Assembly (NCBI GenBank): GCA_021776525.1
Contig: JAJFFT010000004.1
Location: 532,499-596,498 of the forward strand
Direction of reading: 5' to 3'
Origin: Robiginitomaculum sp.
GTDB lineage: Bacteria > Pseudomonadota > Alphaproteobacteria > Caulobacterales > Maricaulaceae
Length of the DNA stretch: 64,000 nt
The stretch's first letter is position 1; each line of letters opens with the position of its first letter. The notes under the pieces were generated by a model. That model made no database searches. It saw only the letters and a list, made by a program, of their open reading frames with translations, and was not told the origin of the DNA. Positions 20,423 to 29,678 of the stretch are shown here, piece by piece. A program made the translations under genes and the position numbers.

Positions 20423-20722
20423 TCAAAGTTCCTCAACCGTACTGATGTCAAAGATTTTGATGTTGGGCTGGCCATCAATCAGGTTGGAAAGGCCTTGCAT
20501 GAAGGATGTGAAATATGGTTTGGAAAAGTGTGCCTCAATGTCGTCGCGGCTTCTCCATTCCTCGTAAAACAGAAACGTATTTGGCGCGAACTGATCTTCA
20601 TAAAAACTATACTGGATGCATCCTTCTTCCTGGCGTGACGGGGCCATTAAATCAGCGACCAGCTTGACCAGATCATCTTTTGCCCCGGCTTTGCATTTGA
20701 ACTTTCCAGCAATGATATGCAT
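20423..20722 (-). CDS. Antibiotic biosynthesis monooxygenase-fold protein (putative quinol monooxygenase)
   Basis: 99-residue dimeric alpha-beta barrel (ABM) protein: MHIIAGKFKCKAGAKDDLV, EEGCIQYSFYEDQF, FLFYEEWRSRDDIEAHF. The start at 20722 gives the standard family length. Family members such as YgiN oxidise quinols or protect from reactive electrophiles, but activity here is only inferred. It is transcribed with ltrA. A 99-residue relative that aligns without gaps occurs in the island at 45500-45799. Confidence 0.85.
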   Translation of the reverse strand: MHIIAGKFKCKAGAKDDLVKLVADLMAPSRQEEGCIQYSFYEDQFAPNTFLFYEEWRSRDDIEAHFSKPYFTSFMQGLSNLIDGQPNIKIFDISTVEEL

Positions 20723-20810
20723 GAGTTTTCTTTCACAGTCGATGACGTAAAAAGACGATGCCCGCTGCGTTGGCAAGCACGCCTGTGATGGCAGATTCGG
20801 TGTGGTAAAG

Positions 20811-21755
20811 CTAGTTTTTCAAACTTGGACGCCAAACATCGGTTTCAGACATTGCCGTAAAGGGCGCAAAAAAACCGCCCCCCGCGCCGCCGCCAACCAG
20901 ATAGATGGCCCCACCAAGGGCAACAGCTTCGGCGCCGGTGCGCGGCGTTGGCAGATGTTCTGCGGCGCTCCACGTGCCAGCTTCGATGTTGAGCACCCAA
21001 TGGTCCGCCAACGACATGCCGCGCCCGCTGCTGCGTCCGCCCAGCACGTGGATCTCACTATTTAAGGCAGCAATAGCATGGCCCGAACGGGCGATGGGCA
21101 TGGCCGGGCCTTCGCTCCAGCTGTCGTCCAGAGTGTTGAAAATGTGCACTGCAGACACGGGGGTTTCAACCGGCCCGCCGCCAATGACGTAAATATCAGA
21201 ACCAATGGCAATGGCAGCCAGATCACGACTGTCGCTAAGGCCTTGTTCCAAAGTGCTCCATTGACGTTCCTGCACATCAAAAACGAACAGTTTTTCAGCA
21301 TCCGGCCCAGAGCCGCCAATGGCATAAAGCTTGTGTCCGCTGGCCACCAGAGCAAAACTGGCCCGCGGTGAAGGCATGCTGGGACCTTGTGTCCAATCAT
21401 CAATTTTTTGGTCGTATTCCCACATCCGCGCCGTTGGATTGCCATCGGTGTCAGAGGCATAACCGCCCGCTGCATAAAGCTTGCCTTCAAGTGAGGTCAG
21501 CCCGAAGGATTCAAGCCCGACCGGCAGATCCGCCCCAACGCGCCAACCGCCCATGCCGCTTTGATAGGTTTCGGCATTGCCCAGTGGCATCAAAATGCCA
21601 GAGCCGCCCAGCGCAAAAATTTTATTACCAAGAACCGATACGCCCAGTCCCGCCCGGCCGGTTTGCAACGGTGCGCCCGCGGTCCAGCTGCCAGCCATTG
21701 CCGGGAAGAAAGCGGTCAACCAGATCAAAAGACTGAAGATAATGGATCGACCCAT
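20811..21755 (-). CDS. Secreted kelch-repeat protein
   Basis: 314 residues with a signal peptide (MGRSIIFSLLIWLTAFFPAMA/GSW). The rest is a series of about six kelch motifs of the type NKIFALGGSG, GKLYAAGGYA, HKLYAIGGSG, SDIYVIGGGP, SEIHVLGGRS, GAIYLVGGGA, forming a six-bladed beta-propeller. It is probably periplasmic or extracellular. Kelch propellers bind ligands or sugars, or act as enzymes (sialic acid mutarotase NanM); the role here is unknown. It lies 10 bases downstream of mgtE on the same strand. Confidence 0.88.
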   Translation of the reverse strand: MGRSIIFSLLIWLTAFFPAMAGSWTAGAPLQTGRAGLGVSVLGNKIFALGGSGILMPLGNAETYQSGMGGWRVGADLPVGLESFGLTSLEGKLYAAGGYASDTDGNPTARMWEYDQKIDDWTQGPSMPSPRASFALVASGHKLYAIGGSGPDAEKLFVFDVQERQWSTLEQGLSDSRDLAAIAIGSDIYVIGGGPVETPVSAVHIFNTLDDSWSEGPAMPIARSGHAIAALNSEIHVLGGRSSGRGMSLADHWVLNIEAGTWSAAEHLPTPRTGAEAVALGGAIYLVGGGAGGGFFAPFTAMSETDVWRPSLKN

Positions 21756-21764
21756 TTCGCGCTC

Positions 21765-23168
21765 CTATAACAAGACCAGGGTAGCCAGCCCCAAAAATAC
21801 AAAAAAGCCAATCACATCCGTCGCCGTGGTCACAAACACGGACGAGGCAACGGCCGGGTCTGCGCCGAACTGTTTCAGGCCAAGCGGCACCAAAATACCA
21901 GCCAGACCGGCAATCAGCAAATTGATCAGCATGGCCGCACCAATAACCATAGCCAAAGGCAAAGAGTGAAACCAGAAATAAGCGATTGGCCCCATAATCA
22001 CGGCGAATATAAGGCCATTGATCAGCCCGGCTGATATTTCCCGCAAGATGATGCGGCGTACATTGGACGAGGTGATGTCGCGCGAGGCAATGGCCCGCAC
22101 GGCTACGGCCAAACCCTGGGTGCCCGCATTGCCCCCCATTGATGCTACAATCGGGGCCAATACCGCCAGGGCCACAATTTTGCTGATCACCGTGCTGAAC
22201 ATGGCAATAACAATCGAGGCTAAAATGGCGGTCCCCAAATTGATGGCCAGCCAGGGGGCGCGGCTGCGCACGGTCTCCATGATCGTATCGGCCAGACCGG
22301 CCTCGTTCACGCCGGCCAGTGCCAGCATATCTTCGGTGTGTTCTTCGTGCAGAACTTCAACAATGTCGTCGACCATGATCATACCGGTCAGGCGGCCTTC
22401 GACATCAACCACCGGAGCAGAGGGCAGGTCGTATTTTTCAAACAAATAGGCCACGTCTTCCTGGTCCATTTGCGGCGTGACCACAGCCCGCAATGTGGAC
22501 ATCAGTGTGCTTAGCGCCGTATCGCGACCGGCCCGTAACAAGGTGGATACGGCCACCGTGCCGACCGGGTGAAAGGCCGGATCAACGACATAGACCTCGT
22601 AAAACACATCGGGCAGGTTGTCTTCATCGGCCAGGCGGACATGATCGACCAATTGCCCGACGGTCCAAAATTGCGGCGCGGTGACAAATTCGCGCTGCAT
22701 CAGGCGCCCGGCACTGTCTTCCTCAAACTTCAGGCTGCTTTCAAGCGATGCCCGCACATCCGGCGCCAGCTTGGCCAGCACACCAACCCGAAATTGTTCA
22801 TCCAGCTCTTCGACCAACTGCACCGCGTCGTCGAGTTCCATATCGGTTATGGCGTCGGCGACCTGTTGCGGGTTCAGGGATTCAACAACGTCTTCCAGCG
22901 CATCGTCGGAAAGCTCGGCCAGCACATCACCGCCAAAGGCCTCGGGCGCCAGGCGCGCCGCGGCTTGTGTCTCGTTAGCCGAGAGTTGTTCAACAACATC
23001 AGCGGCATCGGCCGGATCCAGATCATCAAGCGTTTTTTCGACGGCATAGGCATTATGAGCGGCAACGGCATCACGCACGTCATCCACCGCTTGGGTATCC
23101 ACATAGACGCCGCCGGCACGATCTTCCGAGGCCGTGCTGGTGTCGCGCAAATCATTATTGTCGCTCAT
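21765..23168 (-). CDS. mgtE: MgtE family magnesium transporter
   Basis: 467 residues from the ATG at 23168, which has a strong GGAGG site; the open frame extends 43 codons further but without support. Order: an N-terminal helical MgtE_N superhelix (about 30-130), paired CBS domains (about 135-260), and a five-helix membrane domain containing the conserved PIVASMGGNAGTQ segment. MgtE forms a dimeric Mg2+ channel gated by intracellular Mg2+. The kelch gene follows 10 bases downstream. Confidence 0.95.
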   Translation of the reverse strand: MSDNNDLRDTSTASEDRAGGVYVDTQAVDDVRDAVAAHNAYAVEKTLDDLDPADAADVVEQLSANETQAAARLAPEAFGGDVLAELSDDALEDVVESLNPQQVADAITDMELDDAVQLVEELDEQFRVGVLAKLAPDVRASLESSLKFEEDSAGRLMQREFVTAPQFWTVGQLVDHVRLADEDNLPDVFYEVYVVDPAFHPVGTVAVSTLLRAGRDTALSTLMSTLRAVVTPQMDQEDVAYLFEKYDLPSAPVVDVEGRLTGMIMVDDIVEVLHEEHTEDMLALAGVNEAGLADTIMETVRSRAPWLAINLGTAILASIVIAMFSTVISKIVALAVLAPIVASMGGNAGTQGLAVAVRAIASRDITSSNVRRIILREISAGLINGLIFAVIMGPIAYFWFHSLPLAMVIGAAMLINLLIAGLAGILVPLGLKQFGADPAVASSVFVTTATDVIGFFVFLGLATLVLL

Positions 23169-23357
23169 GGACCGGCCTCCGTCGCAATTTTGCTGGGCGT
23201 AATGGTGCGAACCATAGGCATAGACGATTGGGAAATCGAGCCATATTGCACACGTAGATGAAATTTCTATGCTTACAAGGCCATTGCGATCCTGCACCGG
23301 TCGTTGTCTAAAGGACCATATAGTGCACTGGGACGAATTTCAGCAGACGAGGGTAGC

Positions 23358-25319
23358 ATGAACAGAAGCGTGACATTGGCCGTGTTGAGCGTCATTTTTC
23401 TTTATGGCTGTGGGCAAAATATGACCACCGGGGCACACGACGCGCCGCCAGCTCAGCCAGCATTTTCGGGTGTTTCACCGGCCGAGCTGGATTTTTCTGA
23501 CCGGCGTGATTTTGACAGTGCAGAGCGTGGTTTTATCGCCACATTGGATGATGGTGCCGTCCGGGATGAAAACGGCAAGTTGGTCTATGATCTGGATGCC
23601 TATGAATTTTTGAAGGGCGATGCCCCGGCCACGGTGAATGCCTCTTTGTGGCGGCAAAGCCAGCTGAACGCCAAACATGGCCTATACGAAGTTGTGGACG
23701 GCATTTATCAGGTGCGCGGCTTTGATCTCTCGAATATGAGCCTGATCAAGGGCAAAACTGGCTGGATTATCATTGATCCGTTGATCAGCCGGGAAACTGC
23801 GGCAGCGGCGTTGGCATTAGCCAACAAACATCTGGGCCAGCGCCCGGTTAAGGCAATCATCTTTACCCATTCGCATATCGATCATTATGGCGGCGTGCGT
23901 GGCATCACCACAGCAAAGGACGTGGCCAGCGGCAAAGTGCAGATTATTGCGCCGGCGGACTTCACCCGCGAAACCGTGTCGGAAAACATTCTGGCCGGCA
24001 ACCAAATGGCCCGGCGCGCCGGTTATATGTTTGGTGCCATGTTGCCCAAAGGGCCAAAAGGCCATGTGGGTTCCGGCCTGGGGCAGGGGATCAGCCTGGG
24101 TACATCGGGCCTCATTCCCCCGACCGATCAGGTCACTCATACCGGGCAAACCATGACCGTGGCGGGTATTGATCTGGTGTTTCAGATGACACCGGGTGCC
24201 GAAGCGCCGCAGGAATTCATGTTTTATATTCCACAATACAAGGCTTTTTGTCAGGCCGAAGAGATCAACCGTAACCAACATAATTTGTTGACTCCGCGCG
24301 GCGCGCAAATCCGCAATGGTCTGATCTGGAGCAAGCATATCGACGAGACCATCACCCGCTTTGGCGCGGATATAGAGGTCTCATTTGGTTCCCACCACTG
24401 GCCAACATGGGGCAATGCGCAAATTCTGGATTTCTATGAAAAACAACGCGACACCTATCGCTATATCCACGACCAGACCTTGCGCCTAGCCAACCATGGC
24501 CTGACGATGGACGAAATTGCCGAACAGATTGCCTTGCCACCCAGCCTGGCCAAAGAATTTTATAATCGCGGTTATTACGGCACCGTCAATTTCAACTCCA
24601 AAGCGCAATACCAGTTTTATTATGGCTGGTTCGATGGCAATCCGGCGCATCTGAACCCTTTACCCCCGGCGCCCCAGGCAGTCGAAATGGTGCGATATAT
24701 GGGCGGCGGTGCTGCCATTTTGGAAAAGGCACAAGCTGACTTTGACAAGGGAAACTTTCGCTTTGTGGCCACTGTGCTGAATACTTTGATGTTTGCTGAA
24801 CCGGACAATAAGGCGGCTGCGGCACTGTTGGCCGAGGCCTATCGCCGTCTGGCATATGGTTCGGAATCCGGTCCATGGCGGGATTTTTACCTGACCGGTG
24901 CGATGGAGTTGACCCAGCCTTTGATGACCGAAAACACCATCCAGACCGGCAATCCGGACATGATTGCCAATCTGCCGCTGGATTTGTTTTTCGACCTGAT
25001 GGCGGTGCGTCTGAATGGTCCCAAGGCACAAGGCCTTGATATGAAGGTTAATTTTGATTTTACCGATACCGGCGATCAGGCGGCGCTGCATCTGAAAAAT
25101 GCGGTGCTCAACACCCGTATGGGCACGCAATACAAAGATGCCAATGCCACCATTCACCTCAGTCGGGCGGATCTGAACAAAATTATGCTCAAACAAACCA
25201 GCTTTGCGGCACTGATGGTCAAGCGCAAAGTCCGCGTCGAGGGCAGCCTGTTGGACTTGAAAAAGTTTATGGGTCTTCAGGATGATTTTGAATACTGGTT
25301 CAATATCGTCCGACCATGA
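23358..25319 (+). CDS. Alkyl sulfatase (SdsA1/YjcS type) lipoprotein
   Basis: 653 residues from the ATG at 23358, with GAGGGT upstream. A lipoprotein signal ends in LYGC (Cys18), so the enzyme should be on a membrane facing the periplasm. The metallo-beta-lactamase metal motif is H171, H173, D175, H176 (THSHIDHYGG), and the family-typical region around FCQAEEINRNQHNLLT, SFGSHHWPTWGN follows. The C-terminal part matches the dimerisation and SCP2-like substrate-binding domains. Family members hydrolyse primary alkyl sulfates such as SDS. It is the last core-like gene before the accessory region. Confidence 0.93.
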   Translation: MNRSVTLAVLSVIFLYGCGQNMTTGAHDAPPAQPAFSGVSPAELDFSDRRDFDSAERGFIATLDDGAVRDENGKLVYDLDAYEFLKGDAPATVNASLWRQSQLNAKHGLYEVVDGIYQVRGFDLSNMSLIKGKTGWIIIDPLISRETAAAALALANKHLGQRPVKAIIFTHSHIDHYGGVRGITTAKDVASGKVQIIAPADFTRETVSENILAGNQMARRAGYMFGAMLPKGPKGHVGSGLGQGISLGTSGLIPPTDQVTHTGQTMTVAGIDLVFQMTPGAEAPQEFMFYIPQYKAFCQAEEINRNQHNLLTPRGAQIRNGLIWSKHIDETITRFGADIEVSFGSHHWPTWGNAQILDFYEKQRDTYRYIHDQTLRLANHGLTMDEIAEQIALPPSLAKEFYNRGYYGTVNFNSKAQYQFYYGWFDGNPAHLNPLPPAPQAVEMVRYMGGGAAILEKAQADFDKGNFRFVATVLNTLMFAEPDNKAAAALLAEAYRRLAYGSESGPWRDFYLTGAMELTQPLMTENTIQTGNPDMIANLPLDLFFDLMAVRLNGPKAQGLDMKVNFDFTDTGDQAALHLKNAVLNTRMGTQYKDANATIHLSRADLNKIMLKQTSFAALMVKRKVRVEGSLLDLKKFMGLQDDFEYWFNIVRP

Positions 25320-25951
25320 AGCGGGGCGGTATTTTGCGCCTGTCATTCGGCGGGTTGTAAAGCTGACCATCTCTTTTCATTGACGCCCATGATGAGCAAC
25401 CAAAATGCGATCATCATTTCGCCGACGAACAGAAACCGCGCAAAGCAATATCGCTCATACGCACTTTTCCCATAATTGGCCTCTCACAGTGCGCACGTTG
25501 ACTTCAAGATGCGAGTCCGCGTTTTCAAGGTTTTTCTTGACATCATGTAAAGATAATTCTAATCGATATTTTGTAAAGTTTACACGCCGTAAAGTTATGG
25601 GGCCCACATGCCGAAAATTTTTTTATTTGGGTGCCTATCCGAAAGCCACAAATATAGGTTCTGGCACTTTGTGAAAATATGGCTGAGGTATACCAGCAGG
25701 CTGCGATAAAACGGCGGTGCAAATATTCCCCCTTATTGGCGGGGCATTACCAACCAAAGCCAAAGCCGTTCTCGACCGGGCCCTGACGCCCGGTTTTGCT
25801 TACAAATACCATAGCAAAGGTATGGGCTGGGATAAGTTTCGAAAAGGCAAAATGGCTGATGCAGGTCAAGACGCTAGTTCTAAAAGCAGCAGCTTAGCTG
25901 TCGCTTCAGATACATGAATGATGCTGAGCTAAAAAACTAAAGGATAGTTCC
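25320..25951 (+). other. Gene-free stretch at the left edge of the accessory region
   Basis: About 630 bases without a credible gene. Short open frames at 25405-25674 and 25717-25917 have no family resemblance, no good ribosome site, and the second one crosses a terminator hairpin. The base composition is visibly AT-richer than the preceding genes. It holds one clear terminator (25775-25797). Confidence 0.6.
25775..25797 (+). terminator. Rho-independent terminator
   Basis: A perfect 7-base stem ACCGGGC / GCCCGGT (25775-25781 and 25788-25794) with a 6-base loop is followed by TTTT. It reads in the + direction and could end the alkylsulfatase transcript 450 bases upstream or a decayed gene in this gap. 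Confidence 0.65.
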
Positions 25952-26662
25952 ATGCCTGAGAATAAACCTCTCGTCACACCATTAAATGCGTTAATAGACC
26001 TCATTTTATTCTTGTCGCTAATGTTTTTTGTCCGAACATTATATTTTTCAAGTATTGGGTATTGGGGCAACATTCTGCTTAACACGGTGGCGACACTTAG
26101 CCTTGCAACATTGCTTCTCCACTTGCGGGGGCAGAGTTGGAAAACCATGGGTTTGACAAAGCCCAAAAGCTATTTGAAAGTTTTGGGAATTGCCGCGGTG
26201 GCATTTATTGCCACGCTTGGCTCTATTATGTTTTTTGAAATATTCCTTCGTGACATTCTGTTTCCAGTCGTGTCTTCGCAAGCGGTCATACCTACTGAAA
26301 TCCCTGAACCCTCGGCAGATCGTTTTCCCAATATGAAAGGGCGTATCGCCCTTTTTCTAGGTGTCATTGTAATTGTGTGGATTGAATCGTGCCTTGAGGA
26401 GCTTCAAGATAGAGGATTCTCACTCAATAGATTTGAAGCACTTCTTTCAAAAATTCCATTTTCAATTGTGTTTGCCGTAATCATTCAGGCCGCTATATTT
26501 GGTTTTCGCCATTTACCCTCACATGGCCTGGCTGGCGCAATGGTGGTTGGTATTATTGGGCTTGTCTTTGGAATTGTATATGTGGTTTCTGGACGGAACC
26601 TGTGGCCTTTAATCATAGCACATTGTTTTCTAAACACCATTTCAATGATGGATAAATTCTGA
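25952..26662 (+). CDS. CPBP family intramembrane metalloprotease
   Basis: 236 residues, about seven hydrophobic segments. The CAAX/bacteriocin-processing (Abi) motifs are present: EExxxR as EELQDR, FxxxH as FGFRH, and a final H in AHCFLNT. Members cleave prenylated proteins or act in bacteriocin self-immunity; the substrate here is unknown. AAGGA upstream supports the ATG at 25952. It lies in the AT-rich accessory DNA with no co-directional neighbour, followed by structured repeat R1. Confidence 0.85.
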   Translation: MPENKPLVTPLNALIDLILFLSLMFFVRTLYFSSIGYWGNILLNTVATLSLATLLLHLRGQSWKTMGLTKPKSYLKVLGIAAVAFIATLGSIMFFEIFLRDILFPVVSSQAVIPTEIPEPSADRFPNMKGRIALFLGVIVIVWIESCLEELQDRGFSLNRFEALLSKIPFSIVFAVIIQAAIFGFRHLPSHGLAGAMVVGIIGLVFGIVYVVSGRNLWPLIIAHCFLNTISMMDKF

Positions 26663-26759
26663 CTTGGCTTAAGGAGTTTGTCCAAACCAAGCTATCAATG
26701 GCCACGGCTCTAAAGTTCGCTCCGGCCGCCAAAGCGGGCGCGGTTAGGCCGTAAACGAT

Positions 26760-27005
26760 ATTGAAAGCGTGAGACGGTTTCCCGCCTCTATTCTTACGCT
26801 TCAAAACATTATAAAATCAGGTGATAATTTGGTGCGGCCGAGAGGTCGTCAGGTTGGATTCCCTTGCACGTCTCATAAATTATTTTCTCAGGAAAATCAA
26901 TGCATTGCCGCTATTGCGTAGAATTAATCATGCCTAAGTTGTACTTATAATTGTGCACGGGAACGCAGTGACGGCAATCCGTTTTAGATTGCCGATGGCA
27001 CTGGT
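26760..27005 (+). repeat. Structured intergenic repeat R1
   Basis: Hairpin 1 has GAGACGG / CCGCCTC (26771-26788) extended by AAGCGT / ACGCTT (26765-26770 and 26796-26801). Forty bases on, TTTGGTG is followed by hairpin 2, CGGCC-gaga-GGTCG (26833-26847). Another strong hairpin closes the region: CGGCAATC / GATTGCCG (26972-26979, 26987-26994) with outer CAGTG / CACTG. R1 and R2 remain alignable from hairpin 1 to the shared AATTGT.CACGG segment. Together these could be an untranslated structured RNA or a recombination site. Confidence 0.6.
26828..26843 (+). other. Putative attachment-site copy (direct repeat of tRNA-Leu 3' end)
   Basis: The 16 bases TTTGGTGCGGCCGAGA are identical and in the same orientation to 46783-46798, the complement of the 3' end of tRNA-Leu(GAG) with its CCA. 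This is the arrangement left by a tyrosine integrase that inserts at a tRNA 3' end. It would make 26828-46798 one 20-kb element. The same bases form part of hairpin 2 of repeat R1, so coincidence with the repeat family must also be considered. Confidence 0.5.
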
Positions 27006-27120
27006 GTTGGTATTTGCTTTTAGTTGAAAATCTATGTTGCTTTGGACGGGATCAGTCCCATACCAAAAATATGTCGCGAAGTTCTTAGCCCCTGCGGCTC
27101 TTGCGCTCAAAGCTATGCTT

Positions 27121-27618
27121 TCATTCTAGGTCGGTAAACCTCTCCATTTGTGTCGTACTGGACTTAGCCATTTGACGTTCGACGGCTTCGCAAAAGGCCG
27201 GATCGAACATTCCTTTCATTCGAGGCCAAATAGCTTTGCCACCGTTGCTGCGAAGAGTAAGCGCCAAGCCTTCGACATACCCACCCAGGTCAAGTCCTAA
27301 AATGTTCTTTTGATGCTGATCAACAAATCCTTGTTCGGACTGGGTGATCCAAGCGAAGAGCCAAAAACCCCACCTCATACGCTCGGCCTCGGTAAGACTC
27401 TCGAAATCTTTTTGCCCTCGAATATGAACATCCATGAGTTCTGAGTCCTCAGACATTTTGAGCAAAATTTCGTTGTTGTGACGGATCATGCTGCGAGCGT
27501 TCTCTCGAGAAATTTCCTTTCTTGCCCGGTTGATCTGAAATGCGAGAATAGCGAGGGTCAGGATCACAGCGATGGACCCAACTATATCGCTAACAACACC
27601 AAGCTCTGCAATTGACAT
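27121..27618 (-). CDS. Unknown protein with one N-terminal membrane helix
   Basis: 165 residues from the ATG at 27618, which has GGGGAT about 7 bases upstream; the frame is open 40 codons further but without a site. Residues 7-30 (GVVSDIVGSIAVILTLAILAFQI) form a membrane helix, followed by a charged cytoplasmic helical domain with a WGFWLFAWITQSEQGFVDQHQ core. Similar one-helix proteins of unknown function are scattered in marine proteobacteria. It stands alone between repeats R1 and R2, on the opposite strand to its neighbours. Confidence 0.7.
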   Translation of the reverse strand: MSIAELGVVSDIVGSIAVILTLAILAFQINRARKEISRENARSMIRHNNEILLKMSEDSELMDVHIRGQKDFESLTEAERMRWGFWLFAWITQSEQGFVDQHQKNILGLDLGGYVEGLALTLRSNGGKAIWPRMKGMFDPAFCEAVERQMAKSSTTQMERFTDLE

Positions 27619-28220
27619 CGATGGATCCCCTGAAATGAGTTTCTTGTGAAACAGCTTTAGCGCAATTGCAGGGTGAGAGTAAACACCAGAAAAATTCAAG
27701 AATCTCATAACCCAAAGCCTTGTTTTCTTTGGGCCCATGCCCTCCGTTCGCAGACAAATCTAAAGTGTCCACTTCCAGCAAATTGATGATGTTGCTTATT
27801 AGGGGAGATGTCCGTTATGAGGTCATGAGGGAACGTTAGTCGAGTGTCTTAAACTCGTTCAAAGTAGGACACTGAACCGGTTTTCACATAGCTCTTATTT
27901 GTTTGAAAATATGAGGGATGGATTTCCGTCCCTCAACAAAGTTTGCAAACCAGATTATAATTCGAGAGAGGGCATGAAATATGGTGCGGCCGAGAGGTTG
28001 TCAGGTTTGTTTTCCTCTGGAAGTTTTGTAAATTATTCCCATTTACAAATCAATGTGTTCTTCCGTAAGCACACCTATTTTGTGACTATTTTTGTTCGCA
28101 CAATTGTACACGGAATTACGGACAAGGTTTGCCTAGCAGGTCACCTAGGTTCTTCATAGCATCCAGCAAGATATTGCCATAGGCGTAGATTTGGTTATCA
28201 CTTACGCAAAAGGGGAAATA
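27619..28220 (+). other. Gene-free stretch containing R2
   Basis: No coding sequence in about 600 bases. It contains the promoter side of the leftward unknown gene, an AGTGTC / GACACT inverted repeat near 27843-27872, repeat R2, and the leader of the TolB-like gene. The 86-codon open frame at 27899 is not credible. Confidence 0.6.
27908..28130 (+). repeat. Structured intergenic repeat R2
   Basis: Same layout as R1. Hairpin 1 is GAGGGATGG / CCGTCCCTC (27912-27920 and 27925-27933). TGGTG plus hairpin 2, CGGCC-gaga-GGTTG, begins at 27982; compared with R1 one C has become T, which keeps a G-U pair. A 14-base match to the tRNA-Leu 3' end (27982-27995) lies here too. Downstream, TAAATTATT, AAATCAATG and AATTGTACACGG match R1 in order. 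Confidence 0.55.
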
Positions 28221-29678
28221 ATGCCAGAATTCTTGCGACAACTTTGGAAGCGACGTGCATTTCAATTCGCGGCGCTTTATCTCGGTGCCGCATGGGTGAT
28301 GCTACAAGTTGCGGTTGTTCTCGAACAAACTTTGGAACTTCCGACTTGGATCGATCAATCAGTTCTGGTGTTGCTGATCATCGGTTTTCCGCTTGTCCTG
28401 ATCCTTGCTTGGGCGCAGGGTTCACGGTCTGGCGAGACACCAAAACAATCGAAATCTCAGGCCTCACCAACCAATGTGTCAACTGAAGAGCCATCCATTG
28501 TTGTTCTACCTTTTCGCTATCGCGAGCATGACGAAGTTGAGCAGATTACAGCAGAAGGTTTGACGGATGACATCACGAGTTTGCTTACCATCATTAAGGG
28601 CGTGCGCGTGACCCCAAGGCTAGCGGTCGCCCGTACCCTCGAACCAAAAGACGACGCGTTTCAAATCGCGCGCGATATTGGTGGACAGTATGCTGTCACA
28701 GGAAGTGTAAGGCGCGATGGCGATAAATTACGCGTATCCACCGAACTTACCGATCTCGCCGACACTCAGCAAAAATGGTCGCAAAAGTTTGACCGGCCTG
28801 TAGGCGATATATTCACTATTCAAGACGAGATCGCCAAAGGTGTGGTCAGCAATTTAGGCGGCGTTATTACACGGGTTGAGGGTGCGCGCGCCTTGCTACA
28901 GCCACCAGAGAATCTACAGGCTTGGGAGTTGACCCGCCGAGCCCTGGCTGTCGTGTGGGATTGGCGACCTGAAACGCTTAATCAAGGAATGCTGGATACG
29001 CGCAAGGCAATTGCGCTCGATCCAAATTATGCTTTGGCGCATGCTGTACTGGCGATGATCCTGTCATGGCGCGCGGTGTCAGGCTGGACGAAGGCGGTAG
29101 ATGAAGAACGCGAAGAAGCGGTGCGCGAGGCAGACCTCGCGGCGAAGCTAGGCTATGACAACGCCGAGGCGCTTTGGCCAACCATTAGTGCCTACTGGGC
29201 AACAGCACCCCAACGGTCGGTCGAACTGTACGAACGCTCCATTACGCGCCAACCAGACATTTTTCTGGCTGCACCGTTTGCCATCGCTCATGCAGGCGTA
29301 GCCTACGCAAGGATTGGACGCGAAGAGGAGGGCATCGCTCTGATCAACCAGTATCGGGATACATTCCCAAATGATGAAATGGGTGCCGTCTGGACGCGTG
29401 TTTTCCTAGGTTACTCTGAACTTTGCCAACGAAACTATTCGATGGTCGCCGACCTTTTGGTCAATACTAATTCGGAGTTTGACGGTATGTGCCGCGTTAT
29501 GGCCTTGATGAACTCGAACCAGCAGGATGAAGCGGTTGCGGAGTTTAACCGTTGGAAAGCCGCCAACCCTGAGATCAAGCTGGATCACTACATCGAATAT
29601 TTCAAAGGCTATCATGTCGATGCTTCAATTGGCGAAGAACTGTCAAATAGCTTGAAGCGGTTGAAATCTATTTTGTAG
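28221..29678 (+). CDS. TolB-like/TPR membrane protein of the adenylate-cyclase-associated type
   Basis: 485 residues from the ATG at 28221 (GGGG site). Two membrane helices (about 14-33 and 46-66), then a TolB/FlgO-like alpha/beta domain (SIVVLPFRYRE, AEGLTDDITSLLTIIKGVRVTPR, YAVTGSVRRDGDKLRVSTELTD, IFTIQDEIAKGVV) and a C-terminal helical region with TPR-like units. The same architecture usually accompanies a class III adenylate cyclase or a winged-helix domain, but neither is present here. Function unknown; probably a membrane-bound signalling scaffold. Sits between R2 and R3. Confidence 0.75.
   Translation: MPEFLRQLWKRRAFQFAALYLGAAWVMLQVAVVLEQTLELPTWIDQSVLVLLIIGFPLVLILAWAQGSRSGETPKQSKSQASPTNVSTEEPSIVVLPFRYREHDEVEQITAEGLTDDITSLLTIIKGVRVTPRLAVARTLEPKDDAFQIARDIGGQYAVTGSVRRDGDKLRVSTELTDLADTQQKWSQKFDRPVGDIFTIQDEIAKGVVSNLGGVITRVEGARALLQPPENLQAWELTRRALAVVWDWRPETLNQGMLDTRKAIALDPNYALAHAVLAMILSWRAVSGWTKAVDEEREEAVREADLAAKLGYDNAEALWPTISAYWATAPQRSVELYERSITRQPDIFLAAPFAIAHAGVAYARIGREEEGIALINQYRDTFPNDEMGAVWTRVFLGYSELCQRNYSMVADLLVNTNSEFDGMCRVMALMNSNQQDEAVAEFNRWKAANPEIKLDHYIEYFKGYHVDASIGEELSNSLKRLKSIL

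Larger units (their letters stand above)
26663..27120 (+). other. Gene-free stretch containing R1
   Basis: No coding sequence was found in these 458 bases. They hold the end of the CPBP gene's 3' flank, repeat R1 with three hairpins, and about 100 bases of unremarkable AT-rich sequence before the convergent stop of the next gene. Confidence 0.6.

Noticed and set aside
25405..25674. 89-codon open frame as a gene
   Set aside because: No plausible ribosome site, odd composition (Ser/Arg/Thr/Phe mixture) and no family resemblance; gene-free reading is better.
25717..25917. 66-codon open frame as a gene
   Set aside because: It spans a clear terminator hairpin, lacks a ribosome site and has no recognised similarity.
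26831..26860. GGTGCGGCCGAGAGGTCGTCAGG as the 5' end of a tRNA-Ser/Leu
   Set aside because: It looks like a class II D-arm, but no anticodon arm, T arm or matching acceptor follows on either strand.
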